Below the pieces are notes generated by a model, which had not been told where the DNA came from, ran no database searches, and worked only from the letters and a program-made list of their open reading frames with translations. A stretch of 64,000 nucleotides of DNA from Fuerstiella sp. Its GTDB lineage: Bacteria; Planctomycetota; Planctomycetia; Planctomycetales; Planctomycetaceae. The stretch covers positions 99,252-163,251 of the forward strand of contig JABABI010000001.1 of NCBI GenBank assembly GCA_014238335.1, written 5' to 3'. Position 1 is the stretch's first letter. Every line of letters begins with the position of its first letter. A program made the position numbers and the translations under genes. Positions 51,227 to 61,152 of the stretch are shown one piece after another.

Positions 51227-51239
51227 GAGTATTATACTC
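51227..51239 (-). promoter_or_regulatory. Palindrome containing a consensus -10 box upstream of rho
   Basis: On the minus strand GAGTATAATACTC is a 6-bp dyad around one base and contains the perfect -10 hexamer TATAAT (51236-51231). It begins 1-2 nt after the coaE stop codon. No good -35 is seen at 16-18 nt upstream. If used, rho would have a leader of about 105 nt, which contains an 8-base G run. Confidence 0.4.
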
Positions 51240-51240
51240 T

Positions 51241-51903
51241 TTAGGTAAACTTGTTGCCGGAATCTGCCGGCAGCAGTGACGTAAAAATCTGACTCATGCT
51301 TGCAGCGGCGTCATCCATCGATCCGGAATTATCGACGATGAAGTCAGCCTGGTTACGTTTGACGCCCATCTTCCACTGAGTCGCTTCACGCCGGGCGAAC
51401 TCCTCAGCAGACCAACCACGGTTCCGGACGACTCTTTGTTCACGGATGTCCGCAGGCGTATCAACAAAAATCAGCCAATTGCATTCTGCGTCCCATCCTG
51501 CTTCCAGCAACAGGGCCGCATCAAGTACCACTGCGTCAATATCCCTGGACTCAGTTTCGATTTGCGATTGTATTTTCCGATGAATAGCCGGATGAAGTAT
51601 TTCTTCGAGTTGTTTCAGAGACTCATTTTTAGCTACGGACGTTCCAAACACGATTTCGGCGAGTCTGGAGCGGCCAACAGCCCCCCTGTCATCAAACACA
51701 GTTGCACCAAAGGCGGTTCGAATCTGTGCCTTAATATCTGAATTCAGCAACAATTCGTGACCGATCCTGTCTGCGTCAACAATCAGCAGATTGAGACCGG
51801 ATACATGTCGGACAACCGAAGATTTACCGGAACCGATACCGCCCAGGATTCCAAAGACTGGTGGTCTGACGGGATCAGCGGAGTTTGAAGAGCCGGAAGA
51901 CAA
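51241..51903 (-). CDS. coaE: Dephospho-CoA kinase
   Basis: Phosphorylates the 3'-OH of dephospho-CoA, the last step of coenzyme A synthesis. 220 residues: P-loop [18 protein letters not shown] at about 17-34, [11 protein letters not shown] (substrate Asp), [30 protein letters not shown] and [32 protein letters not shown]. The start is TTG at 51903 without a clear ribosome-binding site; no ATG or GTG lies between it and the P-loop, and the 16 residues before the P-loop domain are Ser/Pro-rich. First gene of a coaE-rho-ribH-nusB series. Confidence 0.94.
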   Translation of the reverse strand: MSSGSSNSADPVRPPVFGILGGIGSGKSSVVRHVSGLNLLIVDADRIGHELLLNSDIKAQIRTAFGATVFDDRGAVGRSRLAEIVFGTSVAKNESLKQLEEILHPAIHRKIQSQIETESRDIDAVVLDAALLLEAGWDAECNWLIFVDTPADIREQRVVRNRGWSAEEFARREATQWKMGVKRNQADFIVDNSGSMDDAAASMSQIFTSLLPADSGNKFT

Positions 51904-52051
51904 AAGAGGAAACTGAACCGTGAAAGACGAGGTCTCGCGGATGCGAGTGAGTGACTGGATTCGGGAGAGAACTGCAGAAAGGTGGATTGTGGCACATTGT
52001 AAATCCGCCCAACGCAGCCACCGACTGTAAATTATGCGGCCATGACAGCCC

Positions 52052-52073
52052 GGAAGTCAAACGGTAGACTTCC
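52052..52073. repeat. Perfect 7-bp hairpin upstream of the phosphohexomutase gene
   Basis: GGAAGTC and GACTTCC flank 8 nt, about 70 nt before the start codon at 52143. It could be an operator or leader stem; no U-run follows. Confidence 0.3.
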
Positions 52074-52142
52074 TGTAAACCACGTTTTTACACAGTTTTC
52101 ATTGTCCTGCGGTGTCCATTCCCATCAGAAAGACTGACATCG

Positions 52143-53966
52143 ATGTCGGCAGAAACCATTTCGAAGATCGATCGGGCGAGTTCCGGAGGGAAGCTCACCA
52201 CCGCCACTGTACAGAACATCAAGGCCTGGCTCAGCAAGGACTGCATGAGCCAGTACCACGCCCGGATTGTGGAACTGGTCGATGCTGAGCAATGGGGACA
52301 GCTGGACGAGCTGTTCTGGACGGCGATTCCATTCGGAACGGGTGGTCGTCGTGGACCAATGGGCGAACTCGGACCGGCCAGCATCAACGACCGTACCATC
52401 GCTGAATCTGCCCACGGGCTTGCTTGCTATCTGCGCGAGTCGGGTGTCACTGAGGGCGGGTCGGCCGTGATCACGTGCGACACTCGCAACAAATCGATGC
52501 ACTTTGCCCGACTGACCGCCACGACGTTCGCGGCTCACGGCATCAAAGTTTATCTGTTCGAGAGTCACCGAGCCACGCCGGCGCTGTCGTTCGCGGTCCG
52601 CAAGCTTGGTTGTGATATCGGTGTGATGATCTCGGCATCGCATAACCCACCGGCGGACAATGGATTTAAAGCTTACTGGTCGAACGGCGGTCAGGTGATT
52701 CCACCGCACGACAAGGGTATCATTGCTCAGGTCGAGAACGCAGACCTCATTCCGTCGGTTGATTACGCAGAGGCGGTGGCGTCCGGCAGGATTGAAGTGG
52801 TCGGGGCAACCCTGGATGCTCAGTACATCGATGAAGCCGTGGCTCTCAGCCTAAGCAGTAATCGCGATATCTCTGCCGTCTTCACGCCGCTGCACGGTGT
52901 CGGTGAAACTTCGATCTACAGGATTCTGCAACAGCTTGGGTTTGACAGGGTGGACATCTTTGAAGATCACCGACAGCCGAACGGCAACTTCCCGAATGTG
53001 CCCAATCATCTGCCCAATCCGGAATTGCCGGAAGTCTTTGATCCGGTTATTGACTGGATCCGGGAAACTAAACACGACGCTGACTTGATTCTGGCCTCAG
53101 ATCCGGACGCAGATCGACTCGGCGTGATGGTGCGCAACATTGAGGGGGGCTTTACCCTGATCACCGGCAACCAGACGGGGTCGCTAATCACCGACTACCT
53201 GCTGAACAAGCGAAGAGACGCCGGCACGCTGTCGTCTGACGATTACGTCATCGAAACACTTGTGACTACTCCGCTGGTCAAAGCTGTGGCTGATGAATAC
53301 GGGGCACGCACATTTAATGAACTGCTGGTTGGATTCAAATGGATCGCGAGGACGATCGAAGAAAATGGCGCTGATCACTTCGTGTTTGGCTGCGAAGAAT
53401 CCATCGGTTTTCTTGCCGGAGATTACTGCCGAGACAAAGACGGTGCTGTCGGCGCGGTGTTCATCCTGGAACTTGCGGCTGAACTGAAGGCTGCGGGAAA
53501 AACGTTGCTCGACCATCTGGACGCACTGTACACCCGTCACGGCTATCATGCGGAAGGGCAGAAATCGATTTACTGCACCGGACCTACCGGTAAGGCAAAG
53601 ATCGACGGTTTGATGCAGACTTTGCGCGAAAACCCACCGGCGGAATTCGGCTCTGTACGATTTGTTGAAGTGGCTGACTATGCGGCAGGAACCCGAACTG
53701 ACATTCCCGGCGGTGATTCGATCGGCACCATTGATGAACCTAGCGGCGACCTGCTGATCTACAAGTCCGACCCGAACAGTCCTGTTCGCGTTCAGATTGC
53801 CGGACGTCCGTCCGGCACGGAACCCAAAATCAAGTTCTACTTTTTCTGCCAGTCAGATCTTCCCAACGGTGGCGATCTTAACCAGGCCAGAGTCGCTGGC
53901 GACTGCGTCATGAAGGAAGTCCAGGAGGCGCTGTCCACGTGGGCCAACGAACAGCTGGACGACTAG
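52143..53966 (+). CDS. Alpha-D-phosphohexomutase (phosphoglucomutase/phosphomannomutase, PGM2-like)
   Basis: Interconverts hexose-1- and hexose-6-phosphates through a phosphoserine. 607 residues, the long PGM2/PgcA subtype. Domain 1: PFGTGGRRGPMGELGPASIN and the phosphoserine loop MISASHNPPADNG with S166. Domain 2: metal-binding DPDADRLG at 320-327. Domain 3: sugar-binding GCEESIGFLAGDYCRDKDGA. Domain 4: phosphate-binding RPSGTEPKIKFYFF near residue 560. All catalytic elements are intact. Substrate (glucose, mannose or ribose/deoxyribose-phosphate) is not readable; PGM2-like members often act on glucose-1-phosphate or pentose-1-phosphate. Divergent from coaE with 239 nt between. Confidence 0.93.
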   Translation: MSAETISKIDRASSGGKLTTATVQNIKAWLSKDCMSQYHARIVELVDAEQWGQLDELFWTAIPFGTGGRRGPMGELGPASINDRTIAESAHGLACYLRESGVTEGGSAVITCDTRNKSMHFARLTATTFAAHGIKVYLFESHRATPALSFAVRKLGCDIGVMISASHNPPADNGFKAYWSNGGQVIPPHDKGIIAQVENADLIPSVDYAEAVASGRIEVVGATLDAQYIDEAVALSLSSNRDISAVFTPLHGVGETSIYRILQQLGFDRVDIFEDHRQPNGNFPNVPNHLPNPELPEVFDPVIDWIRETKHDADLILASDPDADRLGVMVRNIEGGFTLITGNQTGSLITDYLLNKRRDAGTLSSDDYVIETLVTTPLVKAVADEYGARTFNELLVGFKWIARTIEENGADHFVFGCEESIGFLAGDYCRDKDGAVGAVFILELAAELKAAGKTLLDHLDALYTRHGYHAEGQKSIYCTGPTGKAKIDGLMQTLRENPPAEFGSVRFVEVADYAAGTRTDIPGGDSIGTIDEPSGDLLIYKSDPNSPVRVQIAGRPSGTEPKIKFYFFCQSDLPNGGDLNQARVAGDCVMKEVQEALSTWANEQLDD

Positions 53967-54135
53967 TGTTTGATCAGAAATAAGTTTTTGGTACCCGACC
54001 CCCTTTCTTGGCGAATGATTCAACCCCACTTTCCGGCTTTGACAAAGCACTGGAGGCTTCAGTTGAACGTTTGTCCTCTGACTTTCTCCCAGTCAGATTC
54101 TGATGCGAACCCCAGAACTTTTGTGGCTCGGAACG

Positions 54136-54897
54136 TTATCCCGGGATCATCACTCTTCCACCGCTGGCAACGACCGTCTGGCCGGTCATGAAGCTGGATT
54201 CATCGCTCAACAGGAAGCGGATGACCGACGCGATTTCGTCCGGTTCACCTTTGCGGCCCATCGGTGTGGCTTTGACGATCGCTTCGTGAACTTCGGGAGC
54301 CAGTGTGTACGCCATTTCGGTTTCGATAAGTCCGGGGCAGATGCAGTTGATGCGTATGTTGTGCTTCGCCCAGCCCTGAGCCATACAACGGGTCATGGCG
54401 ATCACAGCGGCCTTCGATGCCGAATAATGCACCTGGTTCTCTCGTTCTCGCAATGCGGCGATCGAAGAAATGAGCACGACACGACCAAACTCGCGCTGAA
54501 TCATTTCGTTCTTCAGCGCGTAAACCATGTTGAACGTACCATCCAGATTGACGTCCATCGTTCTGCGCCAGGTTTCCCACGTCACGTCCGTGGCGTGTTC
54601 CACGATACTGATGCCGGCCGAGTGGATGAGCATGTCGACCGGGCCGAACGCAGCACGAGTTTTCTCTGCAATGCCGGCTGCTTCAGCCGGAACCGCGACG
54701 TTGCCCTGTACAGCGATGGCCGTCCCGCCGGCCGCTGCGATGTCAGCCACGGTTTCAGCGGCTTTCGCTTCATCAGAAACATAGTTCACGGCCACGCGGG
54801 CACCTTCACCGGCAAGCCGCAGGCTGGCAGCTTTACCAATGCCTCGGGAGCCTCCGGTGATCAGGACCGTGCGGTCTGCGAAGATGAGGTCGGTCAT
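54136..54897 (-). CDS. SDR-family oxidoreductase, FabG-like
   Basis: NAD(P)-dependent short-chain dehydrogenase, 253 residues from ATG 54897 (GGAGAG about 9 nt upstream; a GC-rich extension back to 54966 is not needed). Cofactor motif TVLITGGSRGIGKA near residue 9, NNAG equivalent LIHSAGIS, catalytic Ser in VVLISSIAA, and YSASKAAV with Tyr and Lys. PGLIETEM follows. The sequence is close to 3-oxoacyl-ACP reductase (FabG) but similar SDRs act on sugars and other alcohols, and no fatty-acid gene is adjacent. The gene follows folD by 43 nt on the same strand. Confidence 0.9.
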   Translation of the reverse strand: MTDLIFADRTVLITGGSRGIGKAASLRLAGEGARVAVNYVSDEAKAAETVADIAAAGGTAIAVQGNVAVPAEAAGIAEKTRAAFGPVDMLIHSAGISIVEHATDVTWETWRRTMDVNLDGTFNMVYALKNEMIQREFGRVVLISSIAALRERENQVHYSASKAAVIAMTRCMAQGWAKHNIRINCICPGLIETEMAYTLAPEVHEAIVKATPMGRKGEPDEIASVIRFLLSDESSFMTGQTVVASGGRVMIPG

Positions 54898-54940
54898 TGT
54901 TTCTCGCTCTCCTGGTTTTGTCCACGCTGTTCTTCGGTCT

Positions 54941-55795
54941 TTACACCGACTGCTTTGCTGCCTCAAGCGTATTTCTCAGCAGCATCGCAATCGTCATTGG
55001 TCCGACTCCTCCGGGTACCGGCGTGATCGCGGACGCCTTTTCCGCAGCCGCTGAAAATTCAACATCGCCAACCAGTTTATCGTTCACTCGATTGATGCCC
55101 ACATCAATCACCACGGCGCCGGGCTTGATCATATCGCCCTTAACGAATTCCGGAATGCCGACAGCGGCCACCACGATGTCTGCCTGTCGTGTGACGGCGG
55201 CGATATCGGTTGTGCGGCTATGGCAAACTGTCACTGTGGCGTCGGCTCCCTTCTGTATCAGCAATCCGGCCATCGGTTTTCCCACGATGTCACTGCGGCC
55301 GATCACGACGGCGTGTTTGCCTGCCGTGTCGATATTTTCGTGTTCCAGCATTTTCATGACACCGTGGGGGGTACACGGCAGAAAACGAGGTCGTCCCTGC
55401 AGCATCAGGCCAACGTTTTCGGGATGAAAGCCGTCGACGTCTTTGCTGGGGCGAATGGAATCCAGCACAGGAGTCGAATCCAGATGTTTCGGCAGCGGCA
55501 GCTGCACCAGGATCCCGTGAACGCTTTTATCAGTATTCAGTTCAGCCACCAGGTCCATCAACTGCTGCTGAGTTGTCTGATCTGACAGTCGGTACAGTGT
55601 GCTTTTCAATCCGCACTTCTCACACGCCCGCTCCTTGTTACGGACATAGACCTGACTGGCCGGATCGTCGCCGACAAGTACAGCTGCCAGTTGCGGAGTG
55701 ACGCCGGTTTCAGCCGTAAATGCTGCGGTGTCTTCCGTGACCTGCTGACGGACGGAAGCAGATATCAGTTTTCCATCAATGAGTTTTGCAGACAT
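54941..55795 (-). CDS. folD: Methylenetetrahydrofolate dehydrogenase/cyclohydrolase
   Basis: Bifunctional enzyme converting 5,10-methylene-THF to 10-formyl-THF via the methenyl form, with NADP. 284 residues. Substrate and catalytic region: [20 protein letters not shown] (Tyr and Lys of YxxxK), [40 protein letters not shown]; Rossmann part: [45 protein letters not shown] and the C-terminal [20 protein letters not shown]. Every family signature is intact. Upstream of the SDR gene in a probable two-gene unit. Confidence 0.97.
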   Translation of the reverse strand: MSAKLIDGKLISASVRQQVTEDTAAFTAETGVTPQLAAVLVGDDPASQVYVRNKERACEKCGLKSTLYRLSDQTTQQQLMDLVAELNTDKSVHGILVQLPLPKHLDSTPVLDSIRPSKDVDGFHPENVGLMLQGRPRFLPCTPHGVMKMLEHENIDTAGKHAVVIGRSDIVGKPMAGLLIQKGADATVTVCHSRTTDIAAVTRQADIVVAAVGIPEFVKGDMIKPGAVVIDVGINRVNDKLVGDVEFSAAAEKASAITPVPGGVGPMTIAMLLRNTLEAAKQSV

Positions 55796-56105
55796 GGGGC
55801 TTCTAAGATGCCGGGTTGTGTGGACGTTCCTTCTTCACCGTCATCCTAACGCGGCGGGGCGGCAACCGAAAGTGGCGGGTGGTTGTCACGACTCTGTTGC
55901 CCCTGGAAGTTCCGGTCCCGCAATCTTCGTCCGGCAGCCCGACGAAGTGGCTGGCGACTATTTTAGACAGCCCGCAGTGGGACAGGGATTTCGGTCGGAT
56001 CGTGGCTATTGGTCGTCCCGCGCGATAAGCTGCAGCTCCGGATTTCTTGAGTCCGCCCACCCGTCACAGCCCTGCCCGAATTTCACACATCGTCCGAGGT
56101 GCATT
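55796..56105. other. Intergenic region between divergent folD and the PVC-type giant gene
   Basis: About 310 bases. The giant gene's frame is open across it, but the translation lacks features and a good GTG start with GAGG lies at 56106. No RNA or repeat seen. Confidence 0.5.
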
Positions 56106-59100
56106 GTGAGTTTCAGTCGCCACACCGTTGTCTGTTTGATTGCCCTGGTTTCTCCGATCGTCGCGCTGACGGCGCCAGCAGCAGAGTTCGAATTCAAGAA
56201 GGGCGACCGCATTGCCATTGTTGGCAATACTCTGGCTGATCGGATGCAGCACTACGGTTGGCTGGAAACGATTCTGCAGTCTCGGTTTCCGCAGCAGGAA
56301 CTCGTTTTTCGCAACCTCGGGTTCAGTGCGGACACGCTCATCACGCGGCCGCGTTCTCAGAGTTTTGGCACGCCCGACGAATGGCTGACTAAGGTGAAGG
56401 CGGACGTCATCTTCGCGTTTTTTGGTTACAACGAATCATTTGCCGGAGAAGAAGGTTTGCCTCAGTTCCGCCAGCAACTGGCAGACTATGTCGATCACCT
56501 GCAGTCCCAAAAGTACAACAGCAAGTCTGCGCCCGGATTAGTTCTGTTCAGTCCAATAGCCCACGAAGATCTGAAGGATTCGAATCTTCCGGATGGCAGC
56601 GAAAACAATGTTCGCCTGAATTTGTACACAGCCGCAATGAAACAAGTTGCCAGCAAAAAAAGTGTAACGTTCATTGACCTGTTTGCTCCTTCGAAAAAAT
56701 TCTTTGAACGCCAGGGTGCCAACAATACGATCAACGGAATTCACCTGAACGACAAGGGAAACGCACTGCTGGCCCGCGTTATTGCGCAGGCATTATTCTC
56801 GACGCCCGGAACCGCAGGCGTTGCCAGGGTTCAGCAGAAGGTTGTCGCTCGCCGGCCAGGCACGCCGGACAAAGTGGCGGCAATTCGAAAAGCTGTCCTG
56901 GCCAAAAACCATATCTGGCACAACATCTATCGAGCGACCGACGGCTACAGTGTTTTTGGTGGTCGGTCAGGTCTGAAGTTTGTCGATGGGCAGACGAACT
57001 TTGTGGTGCAGGAACGTGAGCTTGGAATGCTGAACGTAATGGCCGCCAACCGCGACAAAGTGATCTGGTCAGCAGCCAACGGGAAGACAATCGAAGTTGA
57101 CGACAGCAATCTGCCTGACCCCATTCCCGTAATCAGCAACAAACAGGGCCAACTGGAGGGTGGGAAGCACGAGTTTCTTAGCGGCGAAGAAGCCATCGAG
57201 ATGATGACCATGCACGCGGGCATGGAGATCGGCCTGTTCGCATCCGAAGAGCAGTTTCCGGAACTGGTCAACCCTGTACAAAGCGCGGTCGACACCGATG
57301 GTCGTCTGTGGGTGGCGGCGTGGCCTACTTATCCACACTGGAATCCACGGGAGGAAATGAACGACAAGCTGCTCATCCTTCCTGACGACAACGGTGACGG
57401 AAAAGCGGATCGGTGCATCACGTTTGCTGACGGTCTGCACAATCCAACGGGATTTGAATTCTGGAATGGCGGAGTACTGGTGGCGATGGCTCCGGATATT
57501 TTCTTCCTGAAAGACACAGACGGCGACGACAAGGCAGACATCAAGGAACGAATTTTCCACGGCATTGACTCTGCTGACACGCATCACACAGCTAACGGTT
57601 TTGTGATGGGTCCGGCGGGGCGGTTTTACTTTTCTCGAGGCATCTTTCACTATGAGAATTTTGAGACACCCACCCGCACTTATCGAGCAGACAGTGGCAC
57701 CTGCGGTGTGTTCCGTTTCGATCCCGTGAAGTTCGAAATTGATCATCAATTCAGAATCTCACCGAATCCACACGGCGACTGTTTTGATCAATGGGGTCGG
57801 CAGATGGTCAATGACGGCACCAGCGGCACGGGTGATTACGTCGGTTTTCCGGGGCGAGGTGCACCAAAGCGATTGTTTAATAAACGAATGCGTCCTGTCC
57901 CTGCGACTCTCATTCTTGACAGTGACCACTTTCCGGAATCTCTTCGCGGCAACATGCTGATTGAAAACGTGATTGGTTTTCAGGGAGTCATGCAGTACGA
58001 ATTCGAAGAAGACGGAGCCAGTCTGCATGCTTCAGAAGTCGAGACGATTGTCTACTCGACGGACCCCAACTTCCGACCCAGCGACATGGAAATCGGGGGT
58101 GACGGTGCTCTGTATATTCTGGACTGGCAGAATCCACTGATTGGTCACATGCAGCACAATCTGCGGGATCCCAGTCGCGACAAACTGCATGGTCGCGTCT
58201 ATCGCGTCACCGCATCCGGCCGCCCGACGATGCCGGTCGCAAGAATGAAGGGCAAGCCGGTCGCCGAAGTCGTGAAGTATCTCAGTTCTTCCACGCTGGG
58301 AGAACGTTATCGAGCACGCCTTGAACTGACCGGCCGGGACAGCAGGGAAGTCGTTGCCGCAGTCGCGGAATGGGCGGCGCAGTTTAACGCGGCAACACCG
58401 GAAGATGGAGGTCCACTGACCGAAGCTCTGTGGACTCATCAGCGTCATCGTATTCCCAATATGGATCTGCTGAACAAAGTTCTTGGTTCTGCAAACGAAA
58501 ACGCTCGAGCGTCGGCCGTGAAAGTGCTGACGGAATGGGCGGGCGTTGAGGCCGGTGGACGCAGGACCGACAGCGGAGTGATTGGCACCAGTGATGCGAT
58601 AAGAATGCTGATTCGTTATGCCAATGATCCCGGCGCTAAGGTGCGGGCCCAGGCGGTGATCGCGGCGGCTGAACTGGGCGTGCCGGCGGCTGCTGAAATT
58701 ATTTTCTCTGCGTCGCAGCATCCCACCGATATCCAACTCGAATTCAATATCAAAGAAGCTCTTAAGACGATTGACGCTAATGCTTACATTCGGGAGCAAC
58801 TGGCATCAGGGCGCGGCTTGTCGTCCGCAGCAAATGCATTTGCTTTGGCAAACTCCAGCGTCAATGAGCTGCTGAAGATGGAGAAAACCGAAGCCGTTTA
58901 TCAGGCGATTATGACTCGAGAAAATGCTCCCGTTCAGGCGCTGCAGGAATCACTGGCCGGGCTGGCAAAGTTTCGCAGCACGTCTGAAATCGAACAGCTG
59001 TTCAATCTGATTGAGGGCCTTAACGAAAAAGCTGACGTGAATGTCCTGAACAGTCTTGCTCGGTTGCTGTCCAGTCAGCCAGCGGATCAGCTCCGTTCTG

Positions 59101-61100
59101 TTCGCAATCGTATCGCTCGTCTTGCCACAAACGGCCACAGTGCAGAAGCTCGCCGGGTAGCGCTGGCGTCGTGGATGACGGCTGACGGCAACTCCGACGG
59201 GGCATTTGCTGCGGCTGGCACGGGCAATACTTCGCTGCAGGAAGTTCTGTCGTCTGTCAGCCTGATCGCTACAGATGTCGCCCGAGATTCCGCGTTCGGA
59301 AAGGTAGCGACGCTGGTGCCGACACTGCCCGGAAGCATCGGATCCAGCGTGATGACGAAGCCGGGCCTGGCGGTGGATTTTTTTGCTCCTAATCCCGGAA
59401 ATGTTGCGGTCGAAACACTTGCCAGGCTGAAGCCGAAAGCCAGCGGCGGCGCGTCGACCATCATCATGGACGTATCCGCGCTGAAAACACGAGATGCATT
59501 TGCACTGCGTTTCACCGGGCATATCAAGATCGATCGGCCGGGAGACTACACCTTCTACATCGCATCGGATGACGGCAGCCGCTTCTATATCGATGGAAAC
59601 TTATTGATCAACAACGACGGATTGCACGGAATGGTTGAGAAAAGCGGTCGTGTCTCGTTGACCGCGGGTGTACACTCGATCGTCGCCACCTACTTCGACA
59701 ACGGCGGCGGCGATGGCCTGAAAGCCAGCTGGTCCGGTCCGGGATTCCGGAAGCAGGAGATTCCGGCGTCTGTTTTGGTGACCGCCGCGGAACAGACTCT
59801 GCAGGAAGTCGGTATCGCATCCATGATGCAGTTGCCAGGGCATGAAGCCACTAAGACGGGGGTTCTGGCAGGTTTGTTGAAAAAGCGTCAATCTGTGACA
59901 ACGTCGTTGGCGTCGCTGGCCACCATCCCCGGAAAATCATGGCCGCAGGATCAACTGGGAACGGTTGGTGAAGCTGTTCTCTCGTTTCTGGCCAGCAAAG
60001 AACCTCGTGAACGTAATTCACCGCAGGCTCGTGTCGCACTGGATATCGGCAGTACTTTGCGACAACGACTGGACGACGCTGGGCGTCGACGATTCGATCC
60101 CAGGATGGCCGAACTTGTGGTACCGCTGATCAGAATCGGCACGGTGCCCGAACGAATGATCTACGACAACGACACCATCGCTGTACAGGCGGGCCGACCA
60201 GTTCAATTCGCTCTGTCCAACGCGGATAAGATGCCTCACAATTTTGCCATCGTACTTCCAGGGACGATGGAGCAAGTTGGTGAGCTGGCTGAAGCCACTG
60301 GCCGTGACAAAGATGCGGAAGCTCGCCATTTCATTCCTAACTCGACCAACATCCTGGCCTCCAGCAGGCTGCTGCAGCCTGGGAAATCAGATTCCGTATT
60401 CTTTGCAGTGCCGACGGAACCTGGCGTGTATCCATACGTCTGCACCTACCCGGGGCATTGGCGCAGGATGTACGGAGCGATGTATGTGGTCGCGGACCTT
60501 GATGCGTACAACACAGATCCTGCTGGCTATGCAGCGGCCGGCGGACTGGAAATCAGAGACGAACTGCTGAACTACCTGGGTCGTAACACCGAATGGAAAC
60601 TGGCGGATTTGTCGGGCGATGTCGAACACCTGCATCATCGCGGCAACAACTTTGCTGTGGGTGAACAACTGTTTAAAGTCGCCGCCTGCATCGGTTGTCA
60701 CAAGCTCAATGAAAAAGGGAACAACGTCGGGCCGGATCTGGCTAAGCTGGACCCGAAATATTCAGCGGTTGACGTGCTGGAACACATTCTGGATCCGTCG
60801 AAGAAGATCGACAAGAAGTTTCAGTCTAACCTGTTTGTGCTGACGTCGGGCAAGGTTGTTACCGGGCTGGTGGTCAAAGAAACCGACGGAGAAGTTCAGA
60901 TCATCGACAATGCGACGTCGCCGGAAAAAATCCGAACGATCAAAAAGTCGGATATTGATGAACGGGAAATCAGCAACGTCAGCATTATGCCGAAGGGCGT
61001 CATGAACAAGCTGATCAAGGAAGAAATTTTGGATCTGCTGGCTTACGTGATTGCCAGAGGAGACAAGAAGAGCGACCTGTTTGCAGAGCACAATCACTAG
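56106..61100 (+). CDS. Giant exported PVC-type protein: SGNH, heme-binding propeller, HEAT, PA14, cupredoxin and cytochrome c
   Basis: 1,664 residues. Start GTG 56106 (GAGG 7 nt upstream) begins a Sec signal (TVVCLIALVSPIVALTAPAA). Domains in order: SGNH/GDSL-like fold (about 30-230; IAIVGNTLADRM, FFGYNESF, GIHLNDKGNAL); PVC membrane-bound dehydrogenase-type propeller (about 365-705; AVDTDGRLWVAAWPTYPHWN, PDDNGDGKADRCITFADGLH); HEAT-like helices (about 740-1050); PA14 (about 1130-1210; GDYTFYIASDDGSRFYIDG); a type 1 copper domain (about 1340-1465) with ligands H1378, C1446, H1451 and M1455 (PHNF, VCTYPGHWRRM); and cytochrome c with C1528-IGC-H1532 and ligand region SIMPKGVMNKL. Heme, copper and sugar-type binding in one chain suggests electron transfer coupled to polysaccharide breakdown; the reaction is unknown. 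Monocistronic. Confidence 0.9.
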   Translation: MSFSRHTVVCLIALVSPIVALTAPAAEFEFKKGDRIAIVGNTLADRMQHYGWLETILQSRFPQQELVFRNLGFSADTLITRPRSQSFGTPDEWLTKVKADVIFAFFGYNESFAGEEGLPQFRQQLADYVDHLQSQKYNSKSAPGLVLFSPIAHEDLKDSNLPDGSENNVRLNLYTAAMKQVASKKSVTFIDLFAPSKKFFERQGANNTINGIHLNDKGNALLARVIAQALFSTPGTAGVARVQQKVVARRPGTPDKVAAIRKAVLAKNHIWHNIYRATDGYSVFGGRSGLKFVDGQTNFVVQERELGMLNVMAANRDKVIWSAANGKTIEVDDSNLPDPIPVISNKQGQLEGGKHEFLSGEEAIEMMTMHAGMEIGLFASEEQFPELVNPVQSAVDTDGRLWVAAWPTYPHWNPREEMNDKLLILPDDNGDGKADRCITFADGLHNPTGFEFWNGGVLVAMAPDIFFLKDTDGDDKADIKERIFHGIDSADTHHTANGFVMGPAGRFYFSRGIFHYENFETPTRTYRADSGTCGVFRFDPVKFEIDHQFRISPNPHGDCFDQWGRQMVNDGTSGTGDYVGFPGRGAPKRLFNKRMRPVPATLILDSDHFPESLRGNMLIENVIGFQGVMQYEFEEDGASLHASEVETIVYSTDPNFRPSDMEIGGDGALYILDWQNPLIGHMQHNLRDPSRDKLHGRVYRVTASGRPTMPVARMKGKPVAEVVKYLSSSTLGERYRARLELTGRDSREVVAAVAEWAAQFNAATPEDGGPLTEALWTHQRHRIPNMDLLNKVLGSANENARASAVKVLTEWAGVEAGGRRTDSGVIGTSDAIRMLIRYANDPGAKVRAQAVIAAAELGVPAAAEIIFSASQHPTDIQLEFNIKEALKTIDANAYIREQLASGRGLSSAANAFALANSSVNELLKMEKTEAVYQAIMTRENAPVQALQESLAGLAKFRSTSEIEQLFNLIEGLNEKADVNVLNSLARLLSSQPADQLRSVRNRIARLATNGHSAEARRVALASWMTADGNSDGAFAAAGTGNTSLQEVLSSVSLIATDVARDSAFGKVATLVPTLPGSIGSSVMTKPGLAVDFFAPNPGNVAVETLARLKPKASGGASTIIMDVSALKTRDAFALRFTGHIKIDRPGDYTFYIASDDGSRFYIDGNLLINNDGLHGMVEKSGRVSLTAGVHSIVATYFDNGGGDGLKASWSGPGFRKQEIPASVLVTAAEQTLQEVGIASMMQLPGHEATKTGVLAGLLKKRQSVTTSLASLATIPGKSWPQDQLGTVGEAVLSFLASKEPRERNSPQARVALDIGSTLRQRLDDAGRRRFDPRMAELVVPLIRIGTVPERMIYDNDTIAVQAGRPVQFALSNADKMPHNFAIVLPGTMEQVGELAEATGRDKDAEARHFIPNSTNILASSRLLQPGKSDSVFFAVPTEPGVYPYVCTYPGHWRRMYGAMYVVADLDAYNTDPAGYAAAGGLEIRDELLNYLGRNTEWKLADLSGDVEHLHHRGNNFAVGEQLFKVAACIGCHKLNEKGNNVGPDLAKLDPKYSAVDVLEHILDPSKKIDKKFQSNLFVLTSGKVVTGLVVKETDGEVQIIDNATSPEKIRTIKKSDIDEREISNVSIMPKGVMNKLIKEEILDLLAYVIARGDKKSDLFAEHNH

Positions 61101-61122
61101 AGCATTTTACGAAAGCACGTGG
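61098..61122 (+). repeat. Post-stop repeat, copy 1
   Basis: A 25-nt element starting at the TAG stop of the giant PVC gene. It shares 21 of 25 bases with the element at 63177-63201: TAGAGCA, then TTTAC, then AA, then CACGTGG at the same spacing. Both copies begin in the stop codon of a plus-strand gene. Confidence 0.5.
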
Positions 61123-61130
61123 CCCGTGTT

Positions 61131-61152
61131 CGGCGGCTCATGTGAGCCGCCG
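61131..61152 (+). terminator. Perfect GC-rich hairpin downstream of the PVC gene
   Basis: CGGCGGCTCA and TGAGCCGCCG are separated by 2 nt, giving a very stable 10-bp dyad (9 bp with a 4-nt loop) 31 nt after the stop. Only a short GTTTG follows, so it may stabilise the 3' end rather than terminate on its own. Confidence 0.5.

Noticed and set aside
53967..54135. GTTTTTGGTACCCGACCCC-like stretch after the phosphohexomutase gene, resembling REP-type fragments
   Set aside because: Only one copy is present in the window and it forms no clear hairpin, so a repeat call cannot be supported.
55779..56105. Upstream extension of the giant PVC open frame, overlapping folD
   Set aside because: The extra 109 residues have no signal or domain features and would overlap the folD start; the GTG at 56106 has a ribosome-binding site and opens directly into a signal peptide.
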